DNA of 64,000 nt from Novosphingobium sp. FKTRR1. GTDB lineage: Bacteria > Pseudomonadota > Alphaproteobacteria > Sphingomonadales > Sphingomonadaceae. Below are positions 1 through 8,900 of this stretch, one piece after another. Below the pieces are notes generated by a model. The model was not told the origin of the DNA and did no database searches. It worked only from the letters and a program-made list of their open reading frames with translations. Positions within the stretch are counted from its first letter, which is position 1, and every line of letters starts with the position of its first letter. Location: contig NZ_JAIZDA010000007.1 of the NCBI RefSeq assembly GCF_020404405.1, positions 124,001-188,000 on the forward strand. Reading direction: 5' to 3'. The translations under genes and the position numbers were made by a program.

Positions 1-957
1 GTGAGTGGACCCGATGCCGCCGCCTTGCTTGAGATCGCCTGCGCCACCCGTGTCGCCAACCTGAAGCCGGGGCGCGGGCGCTATACCGTGATGCTGCGCG
101 AAGACGGCCTGCTGATGGACGACGGCACTGTCTGGCGGCTGGGCGATAATCGCTATCTGCTGACCAGTTCAACCGGCGGGGCCGACAGGATGGCGCAGCA
201 CTTGTCATACATCCGGCAAGTTCTGCGCCCGCAAATGCGCGTATCTGTCGTCAATGTGCAGGAGCATTACGCCGGGCTGGCTCTGGCAGGGCCCAGGTCG
301 AGCGGCATCATCGCTGCGCTGACGGGAGCTTCTGCGCCGGCGCATATGGGCGTCGTGGCGGCGGTGATCGCGGGCGTGCCGGTATGGGTGCTGGCGGCAA
401 GCTACAGCGGCGAGCGCGCCTTCGAAATCCACGGTGAAGCGACCGCGATGGGCCCGGTGTGGGATGCACTTCTGGCGGCGGTCAAGGCGGCGGGCGGTTC
501 GACCTACGGCCTTGATGCGATGGACTTGCTGCGCATTGAAAAGGGCCACGTCGTGATCGGGGCCGAGGCCGACGGGCGGCGCGGGCCGTACGATCTGGGG
601 CTGCACAAGATGCTCAACCCCGCAGGCGGCTTTGTTGGCGCGGCGGGGCTTACCCGACCTGCCTTGACCGCGGCGGGGAGGCACCGTCTGGTCGGCGTGG
701 AAGCCATCGATGGCGCGCCCATTGCCGAAGGCGCGATGCTGGTTGCGCGCGAAGGGGCCAAAGTCGAAGGCCACGTCACCGCTGCCGGGCGCCATGTTCT
801 GGGTGAGGGTGGCATTGCACTCGCCCTGCTGGCCGATGGTCCTGACCGGCTGGGTGCCGAGTTCCTCGCCACCTCGCCCACGCGCGGAATGCACACGCGG
901 GTGCGGGTGGTTTCGCCGCACTTCTATGATCCGGCGGGGGAACGCTATCGTGACTGA
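1..957 (+). CDS. soxA: Sarcosine oxidase alpha subunit, C-terminal part (5' end outside window)
   Basis: The reading frame is open from base 1, so this is the last ~318 residues of a protein that begins left of the window. What is visible is a GcvT-like folate-binding aminomethyltransferase fold: NVQEHYAGLALAGPRS near residue 80, LLRIEKGHVVIGAEADG near 175 and a C-terminal barrel ending in LATSPTRG. In heterotetrameric sarcosine oxidase the alpha subunit (~1000 residues) carries this half, which passes the oxidised N-methyl carbon of sarcosine to tetrahydrofolate. The next gene overlaps it by 8 bases and looks like the gamma subunit, which supports the assignment over a stand-alone GcvT or dimethylglycine dehydrogenase. 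Catalytic FAD/NAD parts are not in view. Confidence 0.85.
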   Translation: MSGPDAAALLEIACATRVANLKPGRGRYTVMLREDGLLMDDGTVWRLGDNRYLLTSSTGGADRMAQHLSYIRQVLRPQMRVSVVNVQEHYAGLALAGPRSSGIIAALTGASAPAHMGVVAAVIAGVPVWVLAASYSGERAFEIHGEATAMGPVWDALLAAVKAAGGSTYGLDAMDLLRIEKGHVVIGAEADGRRGPYDLGLHKMLNPAGGFVGAAGLTRPALTAAGRHRLVGVEAIDGAPIAEGAMLVAREGAKVEGHVTAAGRHVLGEGGIALALLADGPDRLGAEFLATSPTRGMHTRVRVVSPHFYDPAGERYRD

Positions 958-1441
958 CGTTGCCATCACCACCCTGCCGCCAGCGCCCTTGCATGCGTTC
1001 GAGATCTGGAGCGACCCGCACGGTGTAGCGGGACGATTTGCGGCCGCGTTCGGCGCCGATCTTCCCGCGCTGGGCACGTCGGTTCAGGCAGGCGGGTTAA
1101 CCCTGATCCGCTATGAACCGACCGTCTGGCTGGTGGAGGGCGATGCCTCGACTCTGGCAGCGGTACTGGGCGACGACGGCGCATTGACCGCAATCGGAGG
1201 GGGCCTTGTCCGCGTACGCCTGTCCGGTTCCGGCTGGCGTGAATTGCTCAGCTACGGCGGCCAGTTCGATGCCTTTGCGCCGACATTCGCACCGGGCAGC
1301 AGCGCGGCCACGGTGATCGACCATGTCGGCGTGCGGCTATGGGTGGAAAATGCGGATTCCTGCGTTGCCTATGTCCCCGCCAGCTTCGGCGCGGCGCTGG
1401 TGCACTTCTGGCACGAGATGGCGGCGCTGGTGCGGGCCTAG
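950..1441 (+). CDS. soxG: Sarcosine oxidase gamma subunit family protein
   Basis: A 163-residue protein starting at a GTG that lies inside the last codons of the alpha gene, an 8-base overlap typical of translational coupling. The pattern fits the SoxG/GcvT-like gamma subunit: a mid-protein SGSGWRELLSYGG and a C-terminal ADSCVAYVPASFGAALVHFW segment. SoxG is a small structural subunit of the soluble tetrameric sarcosine oxidase that demethylates sarcosine to glycine. Usual family length is 160-200 residues, so it looks complete. Its stop overlaps the convergent MFS gene by 4 bases. The subfamily is poorly conserved in sequence, so the call leans on gene order. Confidence 0.75.
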   Translation: MTDVAITTLPPAPLHAFEIWSDPHGVAGRFAAAFGADLPALGTSVQAGGLTLIRYEPTVWLVEGDASTLAAVLGDDGALTAIGGGLVRVRLSGSGWRELLSYGGQFDAFAPTFAPGSSAATVIDHVGVRLWVENADSCVAYVPASFGAALVHFWHEMAALVRA

Positions 1442-2697
1442 GCGGCCACCACTACCACTCGCGCTTCGATCCCGCGCGTCGGCAGGCCCCGTTCACGCAC
1501 CCGCAGCGCCACTGTCGCGCCCAGCGACACGACGCTGAGCGAGGCGAACATCACCAGCATCGCGTCATAGCCCTGCGGGTTGGCGGGGCCGGCGTGGAAC
1601 CAGTCGTTGAGCCAGCCTGCGGCGTAGTTCGAGCAGGCAAGGCCAAGGCTTTGCAGCATGTTGATGATACCGAACGCGGTGCCACAGCGGTGCCGCTCGA
1701 CCAGCATCGCGGTCGAGGGCCAGATGACGGCGGGGATCACCGAAAAGCTGAAGCCCATCAACGCGGTCGAAACCCACAGCGGCCAGTCGGTGAAGGCGAG
1801 CACGGTGAATGTCAGCGGCATCAGCGCAGCCCCCACCACCAGCAACGTCGCGCGATGGCCCACGCGGTCGGCGATCAGGCCGAATACGGGCGTGGCAAAG
1901 ATGGCGGCGGCGAATACCCACGAATTGGCGATGCCCGCTTGCGCCAGCGTGATGCCCTTCACGTCCTGAAAATACTGGATCGAGAACGTTGAGCGGAACG
2001 GGAAGAACACGCTGGCAAACAGCACGTTGAGCCACAGAATGTACCAGAACGAGCGCGAAAAGCCGGTCAGTTCGCGCCAGTGGAACCGTTCGGACGGCTG
2101 CCCGACATCGCGCAAGTGCGGCAACCGTTTGTCGATCAGCCAATAGAGCCCGGCGGTGATGATGCCCAGCGCGGTCAGGATCGCGGCGAGCCACAGTGGC
2201 GGCTGCCAGCCTCCGGCATAGAGCCCGGCTGCCCAACTGGTCGAAGTGTCTGCGGCGTAAGAACCGACCCGTGCGGTCGAAAAGAACAGCGCGACGGCCA
2301 GCGCCGCGCCGCCGTTGTGGAACCACTGCGCAAGCCCGACCAGCAACGCGATATACAGCGTTTCATGCCCCAGCCCGAACAGCAGGCGGCCCAGAATCAT
2401 CAGTTCATAGGGTTGGCCCACGGCGGTCAGCACCGCACCGATGGCTGAAACGGTGGCCGCCAGCAGGGTCGCTTTGGCCGCGCCGATCCGGTCGATCAGC
2501 ACCCCGCCGATGATCGCCAGCGCCACGTTGGGCATGCTGAACACCGCATTGAGCAGACCGATCTGGGTCTGGCTGAAGCCGCGCTGGGTGCGCAGCAGAT
2601 CGGCGATCGGGGCGATGACGTCGAGGTTGTAGTAGCTGCCCATGATGGTCAGCGCCGACAGCAGCAGGATCAGGTACTTCCAGCGATTGTCGGCCAT
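1438..2697 (-). CDS. MFS transporter
   Basis: A 419-residue, very hydrophobic protein with about 12 predicted membrane helices, beginning RWKYLILLLSALTIMGSYYNLDVIAPIADLL. The loop after helix 2 has IGGVLIDRIGAAKATL, the usual MFS G-x-L-x-D-R-x-G signature, and a second copy FGLIADRVGHRATLL lies in the C-terminal half. It is most like the organic anion/sugar acid symporter branch, but the substrate cannot be read from sequence. It sits 45 bp downstream of an FAD oxidoreductase on the same strand, so the two are probably co-transcribed and may handle the same compound. Confidence 0.85.
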   Translation of the reverse strand: MADNRWKYLILLLSALTIMGSYYNLDVIAPIADLLRTQRGFSQTQIGLLNAVFSMPNVALAIIGGVLIDRIGAAKATLLAATVSAIGAVLTAVGQPYELMILGRLLFGLGHETLYIALLVGLAQWFHNGGAALAVALFFSTARVGSYAADTSTSWAAGLYAGGWQPPLWLAAILTALGIITAGLYWLIDKRLPHLRDVGQPSERFHWRELTGFSRSFWYILWLNVLFASVFFPFRSTFSIQYFQDVKGITLAQAGIANSWVFAAAIFATPVFGLIADRVGHRATLLVVGAALMPLTFTVLAFTDWPLWVSTALMGFSFSVIPAVIWPSTAMLVERHRCGTAFGIINMLQSLGLACSNYAAGWLNDWFHAGPANPQGYDAMLVMFASLSVVSLGATVALRVRERGLPTRGIEARVVVVAA

Positions 2698-2742
2698 TAC
2701 CGCGTCATCCCCCCGTTAGCTCTTGCCGTTGCCTTGCCGGTA

Positions 2743-4107
2743 TCAATGCAGCCGTGCGCCTTGCCTGCGCAGTTCGGTCTGCACTGCCCCGAGATCGAGG
2801 TCGCGCGTACCCTTGCCGCTCTTGACCGCGATGGCCGCCGCCGTGCCCGCACCCTGACCCGACACCGCGCAACACGCCATGTTGCGCACTGCAGCGTGGC
2901 TGGTCTTGTCGCCGCCGATCACCCGGCCTGCGACCAGCAGGTTTTCGACGCCCTGCGGTAACAGCGACCGGTAGGGTACGTGGAAATAGCGCCCTGTCGT
3001 CGGCAGGATCAGGATGCCGTAGCCATCGATGAATTCGGGGAAAATGCCGATCGAATCGTCAAACCGCGCCTGATGGCGCACATCGTCGCTGGTGAGGTTA
3101 TAGGCGGCATCGATCTTGCGCGTGTCACGAATGCCCAGGGTCATGCCAAAGTTGCGCAGCCGCGCGGTTTCGCATCCGGGCATGAATGCCTTGAGCGCGT
3201 CGATCGCCAGCATGGCGTTCTTCCGGCCCTCGATCTCACCCTTGGTCAGGTGATCGGGATTGGTGCCGTCATAGTTCAGGTGGACGAGGTTGAGGTAGGT
3301 CAGGTCGCCCTGATCGGTAACGGTGCCCCATGTCCCTGCCAGCGTGGTCAGCGTCGGCGGCAGGATGCCCGCCTCGACCGCCTTCTTGAACGGCTTGCGC
3401 AGGAACGGCGAGAACAGCTCGTCCTCTTTCCCGTCGGTTTCGATGTCCCATTCGCCATTGCCGCCCCAGTCGGCATATGTCTGCGGATCGGCCTTCACCG
3501 CCGCGATGAAGCGCTGCTTGTCCACGCCGCTCATCGAGAACATGACCGAGACAGACAGCATATCCTCAAGCGGGTGCATGATCGTGGGGCCGCCTGCGCG
3601 ATGGACGATGTCGGCATCGCCGCTGCCATCGATCACCACTTTGGCGAGAATTGCCTCGCGCCCGGCCTTGCTTTCGGTAATCACGCCACGGATCGTGTTG
3701 CCCTCCATGATCGGAGCCACCACCATCCGGTGCAGCATAGGGATGATCCCGGCTTCCTCGACCAGTCGGTCGGCAACGTACTTGAAACCTTCGGCATCGA
3801 GCCCGTGGCTGACCGATTGCGATTCGGGCGCAGCCGCCCCCATGGCCACCGCGCGGTCCTCGAACTCTCGGCCGATGCCTTCGCTATCGATGGTTTGCGG
3901 GTGGCGATACCAGGCGAAACCTTCGACACCGACTTGCGTGATGTTGCCGCCAAAGCAGCCATAGCGCTCGATAAGCGTCGTCTTGACACCAGCGCGGGCT
4001 GACGCGAGCGCTGCGGCAAGGCCGCCGGGGCCGGAGCCGACCACGAGCACGTCTGTTTCATGGATCACGTCGATCCGGCGGGTGGGTTCTTCGATGAAAC
4101 TGGTCAT
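2743..4107 (-). CDS. FAD-dependent oxidoreductase (FAD_oxidored family)
   Basis: A 454-residue protein with an N-terminal Rossmann FAD-binding motif, VLVVGSGPGGLAAALASARAG (about residues 19-39), ending in the acidic LIERYGCFGGN segment typical of PF12831-type FAD oxidoreductases. A later VIDGSGDADIVHRAGGP and a C-terminal ENLLVAGRVIGGDKTSHAAVRNM motif belong to the same fold. Members oxidise or reduce varied small molecules; the substrate is unknown here. It is the first gene of a likely two-gene operon with the MFS transporter and is divergent from a LysR regulator 183 bp away, the standard layout of a small LysR-controlled catabolic unit. No signal peptide, so probably cytoplasmic. Confidence 0.8.
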   Translation of the reverse strand: MTSFIEEPTRRIDVIHETDVLVVGSGPGGLAAALASARAGVKTTLIERYGCFGGNITQVGVEGFAWYRHPQTIDSEGIGREFEDRAVAMGAAAPESQSVSHGLDAEGFKYVADRLVEEAGIIPMLHRMVVAPIMEGNTIRGVITESKAGREAILAKVVIDGSGDADIVHRAGGPTIMHPLEDMLSVSVMFSMSGVDKQRFIAAVKADPQTYADWGGNGEWDIETDGKEDELFSPFLRKPFKKAVEAGILPPTLTTLAGTWGTVTDQGDLTYLNLVHLNYDGTNPDHLTKGEIEGRKNAMLAIDALKAFMPGCETARLRNFGMTLGIRDTRKIDAAYNLTSDDVRHQARFDDSIGIFPEFIDGYGILILPTTGRYFHVPYRSLLPQGVENLLVAGRVIGGDKTSHAAVRNMACCAVSGQGAGTAAAIAVKSGKGTRDLDLGAVQTELRRQGARLH

Positions 4108-4290
4108 GTGGCCAATAGGGCGCGCATATTTGCCGCCGTCAATGACCGATTTGGCAATGTCATATTACGATGGGGCATGGGTCAGTATGGCACGGGCGGT
4201 CCCTTGGCCTGCGACCCGGATGCGCACGGACTTGCCAGCTTTTCGAGTTGTCGGCATGAATTGCCGCTTGCCGTTTCAGGGAGTTGAATA

Positions 4291-5220
4291 GTGGCTCAGC
4301 CCGGTATCCCGACGTTCGACCAACTGCGGATATTCCTGACCATCGTCGAGACGGGTAGCTTTGCCGCCGCCGGGCGCAAGCTCAACCGCGCGGTGTCGGT
4401 GATCAGCTACGGCATCGCCAATCTTGAAGCGCAACTGGGCGTCCTGCTGTTCGAGCGCGAAGGAACGCGGCGGCCACAATTGACGGTCGCGGGGCGCGCG
4501 TTGCTGGCGGACGCGCGCAGCATTGCCGCCGGGATCGATGGCCTGCGCGCCAAAGTCAAAGGGCTGCTTGGCGGGCTTGAAGCCGAAGTCGATCTCGCGG
4601 TCGACGTGATGCTGCCCGGTGAACGGCTGGGCCGCGTCCTGCGCGCCTTTGCGCTGGAGTTTCCCACCGTACAGTTGCGCCTGCATGTCGAGGCGCTGGG
4701 CGCAGTGACCGGCATGGTGCTCGAAGGGCGCGCCATCGTCGGCGTATCCGGCCCGCTGTTGCCCGGAGTCGACGGGCTGGAATCGGTGGCGGCGGGATCG
4801 ACGCTGATGGTGCCGGTGGCATCGCCCGATCACCCGCTGGGCCAAATGGCGACGATCCCGCACGGTGCGGCGCGCGAGTTCCTGCAACTGGTGCTGTCCG
4901 ACCGTTCGCGCTTCACCGAGGGGCGCGATTTCGCCGTGCTCAGCCCCAAGACCTGGCGGCTGGCGGACTTGTCGGCCAAGCACGCGCTGCTGCGCGAAGG
5001 GGTGGGCTGGGGCAACATGCCGCTGCCGATGGTCGCCGCCGATCTGGCCGCAGGCACGCTGGTGCGCCTGACGTTGCCCGACCACACCGGCGGACGCTAT
5101 CGCCTGTCGGGCATCTGGCGGCGCGACACTCCGCCCGGCCCGGCCGGGCAATGGCTGCTCGACCAGTTCGTCATGCTGGGGCTCGATGAAATGGACGATG
5201 CGGTGCTGGCGGAGGTCTAA
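4291..5220 (+). CDS. LysR-family transcriptional regulator
   Basis: A 309-residue protein starting at GTG with GGGAG upstream. The N-terminal winged helix-turn-helix reads FDQLRIFLTIVETGSFAAAGRKLNR, followed by the LysR linker LEAQLGVLLFEREGTRRPQLTVAGRALL. The rest is the two-lobed periplasmic-binding-like effector domain. LysR regulators usually control the divergent gene, here the FAD oxidoreductase/MFS pair. A loose half-site pair (CATATT at 4161-4166 and AGTATG at 4184-4189) in the intergenic region could be its site, but the match is weak. Length is normal for the family. Confidence 0.9.
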   Translation: MAQPGIPTFDQLRIFLTIVETGSFAAAGRKLNRAVSVISYGIANLEAQLGVLLFEREGTRRPQLTVAGRALLADARSIAAGIDGLRAKVKGLLGGLEAEVDLAVDVMLPGERLGRVLRAFALEFPTVQLRLHVEALGAVTGMVLEGRAIVGVSGPLLPGVDGLESVAAGSTLMVPVASPDHPLGQMATIPHGAAREFLQLVLSDRSRFTEGRDFAVLSPKTWRLADLSAKHALLREGVGWGNMPLPMVAADLAAGTLVRLTLPDHTGGRYRLSGIWRRDTPPGPAGQWLLDQFVMLGLDEMDDAVLAEV

Positions 5221-5228
5221 GGCCCCGG

Positions 5229-6083
5229 TCAGTGCGTCGCGCTGGCCTGCATCACCTGCCGTCCGTCTTCGGCAAAGGCTCCCAGTTCGACCGCACCGTC
5301 ATCGCCGCGCCGCATGGCGAGGTGCAACGCGTCGCCGCAAACGGCCGGGGACAAGCCGCGAAAACTGAACGCGTGCAGCGCGTTGTCGCCAAACTCGCGC
5401 CGGGCAAGGTCAAGCAGCAGCGTAGCGGTCAGCGGACCGTGCACGACCAGCCCACGATAGCCTTCGACCCCGCTGGCATAAGGCAGATCGTAATGGATGC
5501 GGTGGCTGTTGAAGGTCAGCGCCGAATAGCGGAACAGCAGCGGCTCGGACGGGTTGATCGTGCGGACGACGGCCCAGGGCGCGGGGTCGAACCGGCCAGC
5601 GCCGGGCAGGGGCGGCACCGCTGCCGCACTGGAGGGCGCGGCATCGCGATAGACGATCGATTGCACCTCGCGCACAGCCAATGCGCCATCGGCCTGCGTC
5701 TCGTGCGCGACTTCGACGAAGACCAGTTGTCCGCTGCCGCCGTGCTTGGCCTTGATCGATTGCACGCGTGAGGTCCGCGCGATCGCGGCGCCCACCGGCA
5801 GGGGCGCAAGGAATTCCACGCTGCTGCCCGCCCACATCCGTCGGGGCAGGGGCACTGGCGGCAGGAAGCTGGCGGAACTGTCGTCGCGCAACGGGTGGCC
5901 GTCCTCGCCCAATCCGGCGGTCGGCGCATCGGGCAGGCCAAGGCACCAATGGAACCCTTGCGGCGCGGTACGATCGGCAGGCAGCGTCCGGTCGAGCGTG
6001 GCGCACCAGCGCGCCAGCAAGCCGGGATCAAGCCTGTCCGTACGGGTCTCGTTGCGTCCGATCCAGTCCGTCCAGTCGCTCAT
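5229..6083 (-). CDS. FAS1-like/MaoC-type hydratase, mesaconyl-C4-CoA hydratase-like
   Basis: A 284-residue double hot-dog protein. The N-terminal half (PLPRRMWAGSSVEFLAPLPVGAAI, then a VFVEVAHET segment) matches the FAS1-like dehydratase domain, and the C-terminal half (LFRYSALTFNSHRIHYDLPYA, about residues 185-205, with the hot-dog hydratase-2 Asn/His pattern) is the MaoC-type catalytic half. The nearest described proteins are mesaconyl-C4-CoA hydratases and HTD2-like enzymes of about 270-290 residues, which hydrate a branched dicarboxylic enoyl-CoA. It is the last gene of a six-gene CoA operon, 13 bp after the methylsuccinyl-CoA-dehydrogenase-like gene, whose product would be its expected substrate. 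Confidence 0.75.
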   Translation of the reverse strand: MSDWTDWIGRNETRTDRLDPGLLARWCATLDRTLPADRTAPQGFHWCLGLPDAPTAGLGEDGHPLRDDSSASFLPPVPLPRRMWAGSSVEFLAPLPVGAAIARTSRVQSIKAKHGGSGQLVFVEVAHETQADGALAVREVQSIVYRDAAPSSAAAVPPLPGAGRFDPAPWAVVRTINPSEPLLFRYSALTFNSHRIHYDLPYASGVEGYRGLVVHGPLTATLLLDLARREFGDNALHAFSFRGLSPAVCGDALHLAMRRGDDGAVELGAFAEDGRQVMQASATH

Positions 6084-6096
6084 CGGCCCTTGCCCA

Positions 6097-7692
6097 TCAG
6101 TTGCGCGCCGCGACCAGTCCGCGCGCGATCACTTGCGCCTGAATCTCCGCAGCGCCTTCGAAGATGTTGAGGATGCGCGCGTCGCACAGCACGCGGCTGA
6201 TCTCATACTCCAATGCATAGCCGTTGCCGCCATGCACTTGCAGCGCGGCATCGGCATTGGCCCATGCGGTGCGAGCGGCGATCAGCTTGGCCATGCCCGC
6301 CTCGATGTCACAGCGCTTGCCGGTGTCCTTGGCGCGCGCGGCGGCATACGTCAGTTCGCGCGAGAGGACGAAATCGACAAGGCTCATCGCCAGTTTGTCG
6401 GCCACGCGCGGGAAGTTGACGATGGCTTTGCCGAACTGCTTGCGGCCCAATGCATAGTCGAGCGCCAGCTCCAGCGCGCGGCGGGCAACGCCGACGGCGC
6501 GCGCGGCGGTCTGGATGCGTGCACCTTCGAACGTGCGCATCAACTGCTTGAAGCCCTGACCCTGCTCGCCGCCGAGCAAAGCATCTTCGGGGGCGGTCAT
6601 GGCGTCAAACTGCAGCGCATATTCGCGCATCCCGCGATAGCCGAGCACCTCGATCTCGCTGCCACTCATCCCATCGGCGGGGAAGGGAGTGGCTTCGGTG
6701 CCGCGCGGCTTGGGCACCAGCAGCATCGAGAGGCCGGCGTAGCCGCGCTCGTCGGGCAGGGTGCGGCACAGCAGCGTCATCAGGTCGGATCGGGCGGCAT
6801 GGGTGATCCACGTCTTGGCCCCGTCGATCACCCATTGGTCGCCAACCAGCCGCGCGCGGGTTTGCAGCGAGCCGAGGTCCGATCCGGTATCCGGTTCGGT
6901 GAACACGGCGGTCGGCAGTACCTCGCCGCTGGCGATGCGCGGCAGCCAGTGCGCTTTTTGCTCAGCCGTGCCGCCCAGCACGATCAGTTCGCCCGCGATT
7001 TCCGACCGGGTGCCCAGCGAGCCTGCGCCGATCCACCCGCGCGACAGTTCCTCGGTGACCACGCACATCACCAGCTTGTCGAGCCCCAGCCCGCCAAACT
7101 CTTCGGGAATGCACACGCCGAAGGTGCCAAGGTCGGCCATCGCCTGCACCGTGGCGTCAGGGATCAGCGCATTGGCAAGGTGCCATTTGTGCGCGTGCGG
7201 CAGGATTTCGGCGTCGGTAAACTTGCGGAACTGGTCGCGGATGGTGTCGAGTTCGGCGTCATGGAAGCTTTCGCTGGGCCATTGCCCGGCGGCAAGAAGG
7301 GCGGCCAGTTCGGCGCGCGTGGCGGCATGATCAGCCTCGATCAGATCCGCTGTGGCAGCCGCCAAGACCTTTGCGGCCTCACCAAGACCCAGGTCGGCGG
7401 GGCGGAACAGTTCGTTCTGCCCCATCGGCAATCCGCCGCACAATTGCGCCAGCGTCTCGGCAAAGCCCAACCGCACAACCAGCGCGTCGACCGGGTTTGC
7501 GCTGCCGTTCAGTTCATGCCAGTCGGCCAGCGCTTCAAGCGCTGCCACGCTGGTCGCCACCCATGCAAAGCCATGCGCGGCGCGCTGTTCGTCATCGATG
7601 CGGCGGGCGGCAAGCCGGTCGGCAAGCGCGGCGCGCGCCGCGTCGCGATAGGTTTGCGCGGCCCCAAGAGCGGTGCGGTAGGTCACGGTCAT
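6097..7692 (-). CDS. Acyl-CoA dehydrogenase with long N-terminal extension, methylsuccinyl-CoA dehydrogenase-like
   Basis: Start set at ATG 7692 (531 residues) because it gives the ATGA overlap with the thiolase stop; an upstream in-frame ATG at 7737 lies deep in the thiolase gene. Ordinary acyl-CoA dehydrogenases have ~380 residues; the extra ~150 at the N-terminus, the SRGWIGAGSLGTRSEIAGEL block and the C-terminal CDARILNIFEGAAEIQAQVIA block are what I know from (2S)-methylsuccinyl-CoA dehydrogenase (Mcd) of the ethylmalonyl-CoA pathway. The Glu of IFEGAAE sits where the catalytic base is in many family members. Other ethylmalonyl-CoA pathway genes are not here, so the substrate may be another 2-substituted succinyl-CoA. 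Confidence 0.8.
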   Translation of the reverse strand: MTVTYRTALGAAQTYRDAARAALADRLAARRIDDEQRAAHGFAWVATSVAALEALADWHELNGSANPVDALVVRLGFAETLAQLCGGLPMGQNELFRPADLGLGEAAKVLAAATADLIEADHAATRAELAALLAAGQWPSESFHDAELDTIRDQFRKFTDAEILPHAHKWHLANALIPDATVQAMADLGTFGVCIPEEFGGLGLDKLVMCVVTEELSRGWIGAGSLGTRSEIAGELIVLGGTAEQKAHWLPRIASGEVLPTAVFTEPDTGSDLGSLQTRARLVGDQWVIDGAKTWITHAARSDLMTLLCRTLPDERGYAGLSMLLVPKPRGTEATPFPADGMSGSEIEVLGYRGMREYALQFDAMTAPEDALLGGEQGQGFKQLMRTFEGARIQTAARAVGVARRALELALDYALGRKQFGKAIVNFPRVADKLAMSLVDFVLSRELTYAAARAKDTGKRCDIEAGMAKLIAARTAWANADAALQVHGGNGYALEYEISRVLCDARILNIFEGAAEIQAQVIARGLVAARN

Positions 7693-8900
7693 GCCCTCTC
7701 GAACACCGCAGCGATGCCCTGGCCGCCGCCGATGCACATCGTTTCAAGGCCAAAGCGGCCATCGCGGCGCACCAGTTCGCGCGTCAGGTTGGCCAGAATG
7801 CGGCCTCCGGTGGCGCCGATCGGGTGGCCCAGCGAGATGCCCGAGCCGTTGACGTTGAGGATGTCATGGCGGCTGTCGTCGTCCGACCAGCCCCAGCCTT
7901 TCAGTACGGCGAGCACTTGCGGGGCGAACGCCTCATTCAGTTCGACCAGATCGATGTCACTCCAGCCCAGCCCGGTGCGTTTGAACAGGCGCTCCACCGC
8001 CGGGACCGGGCCGATACCCATCCGGCTGGGGTCGCATCCGGCCGCCGCCCACGAATGGAACCACGCGATCGGTTCAAGGCCCAATTCCTCAAGCCTGTCC
8101 TCGGCCACCACCAGACAGGCCGCCGCCGCGTCGTTCTGCTGGCTGGCGTTGCCTGCGGTGACCACGCCGCCTTCGATGGGCCGGAGCGCGCCCAGCGTTT
8201 CCAGCGTCGCGTCGGCGCGATAGCCTTCGTCGTGGTCGAACAGCACGGGTGCGCCTTTGCGCTGTGGCACCGGCACGGGGACGAGTTCGTCGGCGAACAG
8301 GCCATTGGCCCATGCGGCGGTAGCGCGTTGGTGCGAGCGCACGGCATAGGCATCGGCCTGTTCGCGCGTGATGCCATAGTCCTTGGCGAGGTTCTCCGCC
8401 GTCTCGATCATGCCGGTGATCACGCCGAAGCGCTCGACCGGCTGGCTCATCACCCGGCCGCGCGACAGGCGGTCATGGATGGTCAGGTTGCCCATCCGCA
8501 CGCCCTTGCGCAGATCGGTGGTGTAGTGCTCGACATTCGACATCGATTCCACGCCGCCCGCCACGACAACATCGGCCGCCCCGGTCTGGACCATCATCGC
8601 CGCGTTGATCACCGCTTGCAGGCCAGAGCCACAGCGGCGGTCGACCTGATAGCCGGGAACTTCCAGCGGCAAACCGGCGGCGAGCCATGACCAGTGGCCG
8701 ATGGCCGGCGCCTCGCCATTGCCATAGCCCTGGGCAAAGACGACGTCGTCGACGCGTTCGGGGTCGATCCCGCTGCGCTCGACCAGCGCCTTGAGGATCA
8801 CCGCGCCAAGGTGGCCGGCGGTGATCGAGGACAGCGACCCGCCGAACTTGCCGACGGGGGTGCGAAGCGGGGCGACGATGGCGGCACGGCGCAAGATCAT
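7689..8900 (-). CDS. Thiolase family protein (acetyl-CoA acyltransferase)
   Basis: A 403-residue thiolase with all active-site landmarks: nucleophilic Cys90 in VDRRCGSGLQA, GGVESMSNV, NEAFAPQ, the NVNGSGISLGHPIGATG block with the catalytic His, and the C-terminal MCIGGGQG with the second Cys. It would split a 3-ketoacyl-CoA with free CoA, the last step of beta-oxidation. It overlaps the CoA-transferase stop upstream and the dehydrogenase start downstream by 4 bases each (ATGA), so it is translated as part of a tightly coupled operon. Confidence 0.92.
   Translation of the reverse strand: MILRRAAIVAPLRTPVGKFGGSLSSITAGHLGAVILKALVERSGIDPERVDDVVFAQGYGNGEAPAIGHWSWLAAGLPLEVPGYQVDRRCGSGLQAVINAAMMVQTGAADVVVAGGVESMSNVEHYTTDLRKGVRMGNLTIHDRLSRGRVMSQPVERFGVITGMIETAENLAKDYGITREQADAYAVRSHQRATAAWANGLFADELVPVPVPQRKGAPVLFDHDEGYRADATLETLGALRPIEGGVVTAGNASQQNDAAAACLVVAEDRLEELGLEPIAWFHSWAAAGCDPSRMGIGPVPAVERLFKRTGLGWSDIDLVELNEAFAPQVLAVLKGWGWSDDDSRHDILNVNGSGISLGHPIGATGGRILANLTRELVRRDGRFGLETMCIGGGQGIAAVFERA

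Noticed and set aside
5746..8223. 825-codon open frame on the plus strand opposite the hydratase, dehydrogenase and thiolase genes
   Set aside because: It is the antisense shadow of three well-supported genes; composition is rich in Arg, Gln, His and Ala with no recognisable motif, as expected in GC-rich DNA.
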